Below are positions 19,600-28,217 of a DNA stretch of 64,000 nt, piece after piece. The stretch covers positions 34,506,446 to 34,570,445 of the forward strand of contig OY755244.1 in NCBI GenBank assembly GCA_963576725.1, given 5' to 3'. The notes under the pieces were generated by a model. That model was not told where the DNA came from. It worked only from the letters and a program-made list of their open reading frames with translations, and did not search any database. The stretch is from Azorinus chamasolen (Eukaryota; Mollusca; Bivalvia; Cardiida; Solecurtidae). How positions within the stretch are numbered: position 1 is the first letter of the stretch; every line of letters starts with the position of its first letter. Made by a program: the position numbers and the translations under genes.

Positions 19600-20340
19600 A
19601 GGATGCCGGTGTATAAACAGTATACCAAATAAATAGCATTCCAACTAAATGGTGAACCAAATAAAAATAGCAAATCCAAATAAATAGTATACCAAATAAA
19701 CAGTATATCAATTTTTAACACTATACCAAATAAACAGTATACAGTATACATGTACCACATAAACAACTAATATACCAAATAAATAACATACCCAATAAAA
19801 CTGTACCAAATAAATAATGCACCAAATAAAGTATTCCAAATAAATAGCATACTAACTAAACAGTATACCAAATAAATAACATACCAATTAAATAGTATAC
19901 CAAATAAATAACATACCTAATAAATAGTATAGTGTACCAAATAAATAATGTACCAAATAACATTCCAAATAAAGTATTCCAAATAAATAGCATACTAACT
20001 AAACAGTATACCAAATAAATAGCATACCAATTAAATAATATATCAAATAAAAAAGCATACCAAATAAATAGTACACCAAATAAATAGCAGTATTCCAAAT
20101 AAATAGCATACTAAATAGATATTATAGTATACCAAATAAAAAGCATACCAAATAAATAGTATCCCAAATAAATAGCATACCAAATAAATAGTACTCCAAA
20201 TAAATAGCATACCAAATAATTAGTATTCCAAATAAATAGCATACCAAATAGATATTATGGTATACCAAATAAAAAGCATACCAAATAAATAGTACCCCAA
20301 ATAAATTGCATACCAAATAGATATTATAGTATACTAAATA
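19600..20340. repeat. AT-rich minisatellite, 15-16 bp unit
   Basis: Dozens of units of the type ACCAAATAAATAGCAT / TCCAAATAAATAGTAT, with a longer block around ATAGATATTATAGTATACC recurring at about 20115, 20250 and 20320. Reverse-strand ORFs of 63-80 codons, rich in Tyr, Leu, Phe and Ile, are translated repeat. Confidence 0.9.
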
Positions 20341-20344
20341 GGAA

Positions 20345-20990
20345 TATTTTGAGTGTTTACTTTAGAAAGGTTTGACTGTGAATATATTGTTTTATTGTCT
20401 AGGGTAGACAGTATATATGTCTGATCAGTTTCATTGGGAAAATGAATTATTTGTTGAAAGTAAATTCTATTATGAAATATCGAACTAACATAAATTCTGT
20501 CTTTTTATCTCCCAGATGGGTTTTGCATGAGTCTGTTCTTAACTCCCTAAGCTTGATTTATATGGAAACAGAAAAAGCAATTTAACTATTTAATACTTAG
20601 TATGCTGGCCAATTTATTATTTCCAAAAATGGCAGAATTCTCTTTGCCTTAAAGTAATTTTTTCTTTAATTCTTTATCATGAAGTTGACCAGGGTCAGTT
20701 TGTTTTGATCCTGATGAGATGCCAACTTTCTTGATGCTTCATTTTGATAATAGGGGTTGCAAAGGTCTGTACGGAACTTCCCCGTTAACTTGTTAAATGT
20801 TAAGATATAATAGGATTTAAAACTGGAAAGAAAGTCATCTTCCTGGCTGATTTTGGGATTAATTGTGAACATTCTAGTTTGCAATTTGGATGACAAAATG
20901 AAATAAATGCAATCCCAGGTTTGTAATTGTGTGTGGTAAAATTTGCAGGATGAAAATGTTGAGCATCTGTATTCTCACTGCTTAAAAAAT
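20345..20990. other. No feature recognised
   Basis: No supported gene. A weak family E-like core (GATCCTGATGAGATGCC) lies near 20708. Confidence 0.4.
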
Positions 20991-21120
20991 ATTTTATGAA
21001 AATTTCTTAAAAATAATGGCTAGTCAGTTAATGCCAATAGCTGGTCTGGGCTAAAAGATAATGCCTAGTCTGTACTTAAAGATACCTAGGCAGTTCTACA
21101 AGATAATGTTTTGTCAGTTC

Positions 21121-21332
21121 TTAACCCTTTCCTTCATAAATACGCCTTTCTACACCTCTGTAAAAGTCATTTTATGAAAACATTGTGATAAATAGAGCAT
21201 TTGCTCTATTTATCAAAATGGTTCCAAAGCTGCACAATTTTAAGATGTTCCTTTTCTCTAGTAAATGCTCCTTTTTGGTAGATTTATTCAAAGAAGTTGC
21301 ATCTAAAAAAAGTCAATGAGGGAATAGGTTAA
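21121..21332 (-). mobile_element. Family A TTAA MITE
   Basis: 212-bp copy. The left end is C-like (CCTTTCCTTCATAAATACGC). The hairpin lacks its apex (GCATTTGCTCTATTTATC). The right end is AATGAGGGAATAGG-TTAA. Confidence 0.9.
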
Positions 21333-21372
21333 AGATACCTAGTCAGTTGTACAAGATAATGCTTTGTCAGTT

Positions 21373-21933
21373 TTAACCCATTCCCGCATAGGCTATTTTT
21401 AGATCCAACCTCTTTGATTCAATTTACCAAAAAGGAGCATTTACTAGAGAAAAGAATTTTTTTAGTATTGTGTAGTTTTGAATACAGTGTTCCCTCTCTA
21501 CAACGACCCTCTCAATAACTATTCCCTCCTTACAACAACACATGTCACTGTTTCCGAAACAACAAGGCTCCAGAAACAACTTTTTCCATCGTATTTTATT
21601 TATGCCTCCATCAAACCCTATGTTGTGACCACTCTTTAAGTGACGATTCTAAAGATTGGTCACAACATAGGGTTTGATTGAGGCATAACGGTTTTAGTTC
21701 TCGAAATACGCCTTATCTGGGGATCTGCAAACAAGCTAATTAGGTTTGATTTTCCCTCCCTATAACAACTCCCTCTGAACAACACATACAATCTTCGTAT
21801 CCCAAAGGGTGTCGTTGTAGAGAGGGAGCACTGTAGAGCAATTACTCCTGTGGAGCAAATCCTCTATCACAATGGTTCACAAAGTGACTTTTACAGAAGC
21901 GTCAAATGGCGTCAATATGGGGGAATGGGTTAA
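21373..21933 (+). mobile_element. Family A MITE opened by a TA element
   Basis: Left TTAACCCATTCCCGCATAGG to GTAGTTTTGAATA; right TAGAGCAATTACTCCTGTGG to GGGGGAATGGG-TTAA. The break is inside the left hairpin arm at TA. Confidence 0.9.
21485..21833. mobile_element. TA-flanked element carrying an F-type hairpin, 349 bp
   Basis: The inverted ends CAGTGTTCCCTCTCTACAAC and CAGTGCTCCCTCTCTACAAC (right end inverted) differ by one base in 20, and TA flanks both. The interior hairpin ATCAAACCCTATGTTGTGAC/ inverse resembles family F, so F may be the core of this TA element class. Confidence 0.85.
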
Positions 21934-22154
21934 ATGTAGTCCCTACTAGTCAGTTCTAAAAGATGCCTCCTGGGTTTCCATCTGTCTATCAAACATACTT
22001 TTTGTGTCAAGCTCTTTTCCTCACACTTATGTTGGCCAAGAGTTATCTGCCCTTGACTTTTACAAATGCCTTACTTTTCAATGCTTGTAATGTATCTCCA
22101 TTTTTTTTTAATTGATCTTCATCATATTTATTCAGCTTTTGTATAACCTTATAT

Positions 22155-22395
22155 TTTTATGCCCCCCTGAACGTCGGGCATATTATAGTAATCGCGTTGT
22201 CAGTCCTTCCATCTATCCATCCGTCTGTCCCAAATTTCGTGTCCCTTCTGTAACTTTTTTATGTGTGAATGGATTTCAAAATAACCAGACACATGTTCAC
22301 CACACAAAGACAATGTGTTGTGTTCAACTCCCTGGTCCATGGCTCAAAGGTCAAGGTCATCCTTCAGGGTCAAAGGTCGAAGCATAAGTGTTTCA
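22155..22395. mobile_element. Hairpin-start, GTCC-type element, fragment
   Basis: Starts ATGCCCCCCTGAACGTC then GGGCATAT, a terminal hairpin, followed by CCATCTATCCATCCGTCTG and a body with GGTCAAGGTCATCC. The last part resembles the element at 55825-56261, but the CTTGTT end is not present. Confidence 0.6.
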
Positions 22396-22577
22396 CAAAC
22401 ACACTCTTGGGTAAATTGGTTAAGTAGTATTGAGAGTTATTTTTTCTGAGGATTTAAATCCCCTTATTTACAGCATTTATACTGTTAACACCTTCATTCA
22501 TTGACAAATCTTTATCATATTTTCACAAGATGTATATATAAAACAAAATTGATTCTGTATGTTGTGTACCCTTGCTT

Positions 22578-23036
22578 CATCAACCCCACTTTCCCTGTTC
22601 TATGTTCAGAGCTACAGATAATGATGCATACCCAAATACTAAAATTGTCATTTCTCAACCAAACCCTATACTGTGACCACTCTTTAGAATCGTCTTCTTG
22701 AGACCATTCTAAAGAGTGGACACAGTATAATGGCTTGGTGGAGAAATAAAGGAGCTATGCTTGAAAATGTTTAAATTGAAAATGTTTAAATTTATGCATC
22801 TAATTATCTGGACCACTATTGTGGTATTACATAGTTACCCTGTATGTTTATTATTATATAGTAGAGTACCTACTGAATATTCATGGACAAATTAGTTATA
22901 ATGAAATATGGAAGACGGAATATTGTAGCCATTTAGAAACTAAAGAAAATGATCTATCAAATTATGTTAGCTAACAGAGCATCTGGGTCCACTCTGCATA
23001 TGCATGAATAAACATTTTTATGAAGGAAAAGGTTAA
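22578..23036 (+). mobile_element. Family B MITE opened by an F element
   Basis: Left CCCCACTTTCCCTGTTCTATG; right resumes near 22850 with GTACCTACTGAATATTCATG and ends GAAGGAAAAGG-TTAA. The hairpin is largely deleted (AACAGAGCATCTGGGTCC). Confidence 0.75.
22608..22817. mobile_element. Family F palindromic element
   Basis: ACAGATAATGATGCATACCC at left and, inverted, CCAGATAATTAGATGCAT at right. The central hairpin CCCTATACTGTGACCACTC / inverse is nearly intact. Inserted in a B copy. Confidence 0.75.
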
Positions 23037-23086
23037 CCCTTGACTCTATAAATACATCTTTCTATGCATTTGCAAACAGAGACTCA

Positions 23087-23507
23087 AAGAGGCTTAAAGC
23101 TAGGTGAAAGTAAAACAGAATGCTCCTATAGGAGCGTTCTGTTTTACTTCCACCTTGCTTTAACCCTTTCCCTCATATAAACGTGTTTTCACGCATGTGC
23201 AAACAGAGTAGACAGAGTAGACCCAGATCCTTGAGGAGCTGTCTGATCAGGGTCTGCTCTGTTTGCTAATATAATTTGATAGATCTATTTCTTTGCCTTC
23301 TGAAATGGCTACAATGTTCCATCTTTAACATTTCGTTATAAAATAATTTTTCCATGAATAAACAGTAGGTAATAAAATTTGAAATGAACAAAGAACAGGG
23401 AAAGGGTTAAGCAGCCACCTGCCTTTAACACATAATATTTGATGTAGAGAGGTTTTACTGTATGTAATTTAGTGGCCGTTATAGAGAAGTTTTTACTATA
23501 TTATAAT
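23087..23507. mobile_element. G-like element nested in C, holding a B copy
   Basis: Contains the hairpin GTGAAAGTAAAACAGAATGC, TCCTATAGGAGCG and inverse, identical in type to the G copy at 38489-38693. After the inserted B copy it resumes TTAAGCAGCCACCTGCC and ends TTTAGTGGCCGTTATAGAG. The left terminus is lost. Confidence 0.7.
23160..23410 (-). mobile_element. Family B TTAA MITE
   Basis: 251 bp, TTAA to TTAA, nested at the TTAA in the right arm of a G element. The hairpin has lost its left arm (AGATCCTTGAGGAGCTGTC). A short GTAGACAGAGTAGACCC duplication is present. Confidence 0.9.
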
Positions 23508-23775
23508 TCTGCAGTTTCACCAAAGGCCATTATTATAATGAATATTCATCATGTCATGAATATTCATGGTGTAAAAGGTGATTCTATATTGACGGGCGAC
23601 CCATGGGACCTAATATAATCCTATTCCTAATTATTCCTAATTAGAATATCAAATGGAATTACCAACGGATCTATGTTCGATGATATAAATGTCAGATAAA
23701 ATTTCCCATACAAGATTGGTGATGATATGACTTGCTAATTATGATATATACACAGCAAATAATAAAATATCTGCA

Positions 23776-23820
23776 TTAAACTCTTTACTCCATGAATATT
23801 CATGGCAAATTCCACCCATT
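23776..23820. mobile_element. Family C terminal fragment
   Basis: AAACTCTTTACTCCATGAAT then ATTCATGGC. Only the inverted right end of a C copy is left. Confidence 0.5.
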
Positions 23821-23843
23821 TTGAATATTTATCTACTAACTAT

Positions 23844-23957
23844 ATAACCCTTTCCTCCATAAATACGCCTTTCTACGCCTCTGTAAAAATCACCTGTTGA
23901 AACCATTGTGATAAATAGAGCATTTACTCCTATAAGAGCAAAATTAATGCTCTATTT
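23844..23957 (-). mobile_element. Truncated family A MITE
   Basis: ATAACCCTTTCCTCCATAAA through the hairpin to AATGCTCTA. The rest is replaced by the following TA-type element. Confidence 0.8.
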
Positions 23958-24938
23958 TACTCCAACTTGGATAACTCAAAATGTTTGCTCCAACTCCAAC
24001 TTTTTTCTCGGTCCTAAATTATTTCCTTCTTTATCTATGTAACTTGACTACGGATAAGTCAAAGTTCGTTAACTCCAAATTTTTGCTAACTCCAATTTAT
24101 TTTCTGGTCTGATGAGAGTACCAAACTATAAATTGTTAGTGTAAGTCAAACTACCTGCTGGCTGGGCACGAAGACAAACTTTCACACCTTTCAATCAACT
24201 TGAGAACTAGGCTGTCACCTCAATGCTCAAATGATATCAGATCAAACTGTCAAAACACTGACACCGTTAACTGCCATTGTTGTTATCATTAATAGCCAAA
24301 CTTATAATTAAATGAAATTACATATGACGGCTTGCATAGAACACAAGCAGATTACGGGCGAGTTGAGCATCGGCTGTTGTGACTACTGTTCGTCTAAATG
24401 TTATGATCGAACTGTCTCTGGTTAGAGGAAATGGCTTTAGTTTAATGTCTATGGTCAGACCAACAGTTGTGGTATGGTCAGACTAAAGTTGAACTAAAGA
24501 GGAACGAAACCAAACTTCGACCAGTTTGCGTTCGAACATTAACCGTAGTGACCATGGTTAATGGTTGAACGCGCTGTATGCTTTGCATAGTGTGTATAAA
24601 ATACACGTTTGGTAAGAATCATTTAAGGTTTTACTTTTGGTGCATTCATTACACTAAGTTGATTAATGAAATGAAATGTTGTTCCATATCCTTGTATTAT
24701 TTAAGTTTGAGTCAAGATGACATGCTAGTGTGTACATGTAAAGGCCGAGAGGCTTTACGGAAAATAATGTTGTTCCATATCCTTGTATTATTTATTTATT
24801 CAATACCAGTAATTCAGTAAACTTGTATCATACGCACACATTGCATGTACACAATGTATGTAAGTAACTTTGGTTAACTCAAAATAATTTTGACGGTCCC
24901 TTGAAATTGGAGAAATTGGAGATAAGGAGAGTAGACTG
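23958..24938. mobile_element. Probable pogo-like element, about 1 kb
   Basis: The right end, inverted, is CAGTCTACTCTCCTTATC, followed by TA. The left end is degraded (TTTTACTCCAACTTGGATAA). The interior near the left (GGTCCTAAATTATTTCC, TTGACTACGGATAAGTC) parallels the elements at 14370 and 9429. The 80-codon ORF (24578-24820) is not recognised. Confidence 0.55.
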
Positions 24939-25168
24939 TACATTTACTCTTCTGGTAATTGAGCCTACAATATTGAGCACTGCTAACATTATGCGATTAC
25001 GCAGACGCAGTACCGGCTAGTGACCCTCACAGGTACCCTTTTTATCGCCTGGATGGAGAGGAGGCAGCCACATGTGAGTGAGAGACGCTGAAAAGCGTCT
25101 CAGAAATTGTCAAGCTCAGACGCCAGGGTTATCAGTTCAACGCTCAACCACTAGACCAAGCCATCACC
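24936..25168 (-). mobile_element. tRNA-derived SINE (type 1), reversed
   Basis: On the minus strand it begins GGTGATGGCTTGGTCTAGTG (pol III A box TGGTCTAGTGG). The B-box region has decayed to GTTGAACTGATAACC. It continues with GAGACGCTTTTCAGCGTCTC and GGTACCTGTGAGGGTCACTA. The same body is in the two copies at 41371-41975. Confidence 0.75.
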
Positions 25169-25208
25169 AGAAATATCGATGACCTAGATATCAGATTTGT
25201 ATAAATCA

Positions 25209-25260
25209 CTTCAGTCTGCTTCATAAGTAGGTCGCAGGAGCTTTAAATAGATTTTAACTG
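25209..25260. repeat. Dispersed repeat J
   Basis: TTCAGTCTGCTTCATAAGTA, GGTCGCAGGAGCTTTAAATA. See 11661-11713. Confidence 0.5.
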
Positions 25261-25703
25261 AAAGTTTCTTCAAACAACATCTCCTTTTAAACCACTCAAT
25301 TAATCGCGTAATGGTTCTTGTATATGTTTGCAGAGTCATAGACGTCTGTATGTGATCCAGTCTGTGTGGATTTGTCTATTGTTGTGGTATTCTGAAAAGC
25401 AGCTAGTCCCTGGGTAAATCAATGCATCCATGCATCGTCTCCTTGGCCTTCCACTTGGAGTATTGTTTCCCATTAGCCGAAAATGAAGACGCGGCCTGGC
25501 ATTACTCCCGGTTCATATTGTGTTGTTAGTAGCAGGTCATTTGTTTCGACTGCTTTTATGCCCATTGTCTATCAGTGAAGCCTCACTTGTTGTATAAGTT
25601 ACAATAGTCTTCATTTATCATCTGCAGTACACAAATTAAACAGTTATTTTACTGTAAAAATGTTTTAAGTTTTTATTTCCCATGAGTCGTAAAAATTATT
25701 TCA
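25261..25703. other. No feature recognised
   Basis: No supported gene or repeat. Confidence 0.4.
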
Positions 25704-25800
25704 TTAACCCTTTCCTGCATTTAAACACATAGGATCCGTCTGATCACTGTCTACTCTATTTGCTTATGACATGATATAGATCTTATTCTGCAGTATTTGT
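25704..25800 (+). mobile_element. Truncated family C MITE
   Basis: TTAACCCTTTCCTGCATTTA, a broken hairpin (ATAGGATCCGTCTGATC) and TATTTGCTTATGACATG, then lost. After it, CTTCATTTGATTGGCTG occurs twice (about 25810 and 25870). Confidence 0.7.
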
Positions 25801-25984
25801 CACACAGCTCTTCATTTGATTGGCTGGTTTAAGTTTGAGTTGGTTAACGTCTGTTTCTGCTCAATATGGGCTTCATTTGATTGGCTGTTATAGTGTGAAT
25901 TTTGTTGATGATTGGCCTTCTATTAATAGAAACATTGAATAGCCAAATCAGTAATTTTCAGAAAATGAAATAAATTTTTTTGTG

Positions 25985-26187
25985 TTAACCCTTTCCTCCA
26001 TAATACGCCTTTCCTACGCCTCTGTAAAAGTCACTTTTTGAAACCATTGTGATAAATTGAGCATTTGCTCCTAAGGAGCAAAATTATTGCTCTATTTATC
26101 ACAATAGTTTCTGTAGTTAATGCTCCTTTTCGGTAGATTTATTCAAAGAGGTTGGATCTAAAAATAGCCTATGAGGTAATGGGTTAA
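25985..26187 (-). mobile_element. Family A TTAA MITE
   Basis: TTAACCCTTTCCTCCATAAT (C-like left end) and GCCTATGAGGTAATGGG-TTAA (A right end). The hairpin is well kept except for an AAATTA insertion in the right arm. Confidence 0.9.
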
Positions 26188-26199
26188 CCAAACTTTGGG

Positions 26200-26325
26200 A
26201 ATAACGAGCAATAGATGAAGGTGTGTATGGATATACTAAAATCGTCTCAAATAGATGGATCGAAAGAGTAGTCACACAAATGGGGTTTGGTGGAGATAGA
26301 AAGGAGTTATATTCTTGAACATGTT
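26200..26325. mobile_element. Family F half copy
   Basis: AGAGTAGTCACACAAATGGG, GTTTGGTGGAGATAGAAAGG. Left arm reduced to ACTAAAATCGTCTC. Confidence 0.55.
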
Positions 26326-27179
26326 TTAATCCCCTCCCTCATATAAAGGCTTTTCATGCCTTTGCAAACAGAGTGGACCCAGATCAGATGGCTCCAGAAG
26401 GAGTCATCTGATAAGGGTCTGCTCTGTTTGCTTATTACATGATATAGGTCTGATTCTACAGTTTTTTAGCTCACCTGAGCCAAAGGCTCAAGGTGAGCTA
26501 TTGTGACCGCCTGTCGTCCGTCGTCCGTCTGTCCGTCTGTCCGTCTGTCCGCACTCACCAAAGGGTAGTAGTATGTCCGTCCGTCTGTCCGTTCACTTTT
26601 ATTTCAAATGACTTCTTCTCCTAAACCACTGGGAGGATTTCAACCAAATTTCACAGAAATGTACCTTAGGATGTCCTCTATCAGTTTTGTTAAAATCATG
26701 ACCCCCGGGCAAAAAATGGCCCCGCCCCACTACTTTTACAGGTTTTTTTTTTAAATCTTTAAAAATCTTCTTCTCTGAAACCACAATTTCTAGAGCTTTG
26801 ATATTTGGTATATAGCATCATCTAATGGTCCTTTACCAAGTTTGTTAAAATGATGACCCCCGGGCCAAAAATGGCCCTGCCCTGGGGCTTGTAGTTTTTA
26901 CATAGACTTATATAGGGAAACCTTTAAAAATCTTTTTGTCTGAAACCACATAATCTAGAGCTAAGATATTTGGTATGAAGCATCACCTAATATACCACTA
27001 CCAGGTGTGTTCAAATAATGACCCCTGGGCCATAAATGGTCTCACCCTGGGGTTTTATGCTACTTAACATCAGAATCTGTAACACTTAAAAGGTAATTTC
27101 CTCACAGTTATTTCCCTTGTCCCATCAGCATAGCCATAAGAGACAAAGGGAGATAACTGCATTGGAGTGCTAGTATCAT

Positions 27180-27367
27180 TCTATTTATAACTATTTATAG
27201 TAAAATGTTGAAGGTGAATCAGTGTAGCTGTTTTAGAAGGCATAGAAACATCTATCAAATTCCATTAGCAAATAACAGACCTTGATCCTATAGGAGCCAC
27301 CTTATCTGGGTCTACTCTGTTTGCAGATGCATGAAAACAAGTTTATATGAGAGAAATTAAGGGTTAA
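27180..27367 (+). mobile_element. Degenerate family B MITE
   Basis: AAATGTTGAAGGTGAATCAG, CATCTATCAAATTCCATTAG, partial hairpin GATCCTATAGGAGCC, then ATTAAGGG-TTAA. The left TTAA end is lost. Confidence 0.7.
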
Positions 27368-27453
27368 ATATCAACTCCAGATCCTAAAATGCAGACCAGC
27401 AGCAGTTCAAAGATTACAGCTGCCCAGAATCTCTCCAGGTCAATGCTTGACTC

Positions 27454-27645
27454 TTAACTCTTTGCATGCTAGTGGTGAAACTGTGATTACCTATGCAAAC
27501 AGTTTGGATCCAGATGAGAGGCCGCATACTGCGGCATCTCATCAGGATCCAAACTGTTTGTCATCTTAATCATATTTTTGCAAAAAAATGAAAGTAAGTT
27601 TATTTTAAGAATTGAAGCAGATGACAATAACTTTTTGTTGCAGAC
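27454..27645. mobile_element. Family E TTAA element
   Basis: TTAACTCTTTGCATGCTAG at left; hairpin GGATCCAGATGAGAGGCCGC, apex ATACT, inverse; then AAGAATTGAAGCAGATGAC. The right TTAA end is missing. Confidence 0.75.
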
Positions 27646-27804
27646 GAAACATTAAAGGCATTTTGACCCATTCACCCCAGTGTGTAGTGTGAGTGATGTT
27701 ACATGGTGTCTTCCAATGTCTCTCAAATTAGATGTGAGAGATATAGGAAAGTAACAATTCAGGCAATCAAGGAAATTGATCACCATCTAGACTTTTGATC
27801 TGGG

Positions 27805-27910
27805 TCCAAACCCAACTGATGTAAGTCATGGTAATGTTTAAGAAAACTGTGAAAACATGATTATGCAATGGCCCAACTGATATAAGTCATGGTAATTCTT
27901 AAAAAAAACA
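27805..27910. repeat. Direct duplication, about 63-bp spacing
   Basis: CCCAACTGATGTAAGTCATG, GTAATG is repeated as CCCAACTGATATAAGTCATG, GTAATT. It directly precedes the left LTR. Confidence 0.6.
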
Positions 27911-27923
27911 TGATAATCCCCCC

Positions 27924-28108
27924 CGCCAGTATATGGTACTGGTGCGGTATGGGTTTTAGAGTAATAATGATACTTTACTGTTATCTCCCTTATTTTACTC
28001 TCGCTTGTTCTCCGGTTTGGTTTCCATGTTGAAAGTATACCAATAAAGTGTATAAGCATATAAGTCGTCGGTAGTCAGCTCTTGAAGACGAATACCTTCT
28101 TACTGGCG
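27924..28108 (+). repeat. Left LTR
   Basis: 185 bp starting CGCCAGTA and ending TACTGGCG, an 8-bp perfect inverted terminal repeat instead of the usual TG...CA. Just inside the left end, CCAGTATATGGTACTGG forms a small hairpin. The polyadenylation-type hexamer AATAAA lies at 28042-28047. Confidence 0.9.
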
Positions 28109-28120
28109 TGGTGGCAGCGG
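28109..28120 (+). promoter_or_regulatory. Putative primer binding site
   Basis: TGGTGGCAGCGG directly abuts the left LTR. The leading TGG would pair with the CCA end of a tRNA. I cannot assign the tRNA without a search. Confidence 0.55.
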
Positions 28121-28217
28121 TGAGGACAAAAACTCGTACCGCAAGTTCAATTTGCATCAATATAGAAATAGACAGTAGGTTAAAATTCGACTTCGCCCGG
28201 CGCACTAACAAAACAAC

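Larger units (their letters stand above)
21005..21990. repeat. 45-bp tandem repeat carrying two A elements
   Basis: Units of the type AGATACCTAGTCAGTTCTAC, AAGATAATGCTTTGTCAGTT lie at about 21045-21120, again at 21333-21372, and in diverged form at 21934-21970. The two A copies sit between them, each inserted at a TTAA of the array. Confidence 0.65.
23033..23575 (+). mobile_element. Family C MITE with a nested G element
   Basis: Left TTAACCCTTGACTCTATAAA to TTTGCAAACAGAG; right resumes around 23508 with TTCTGCAGTTTCACC and ends CATGAATATTCATGG-TGTAAAAGG. Its first TTAA is also the end of the preceding B copy. Confidence 0.7.
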
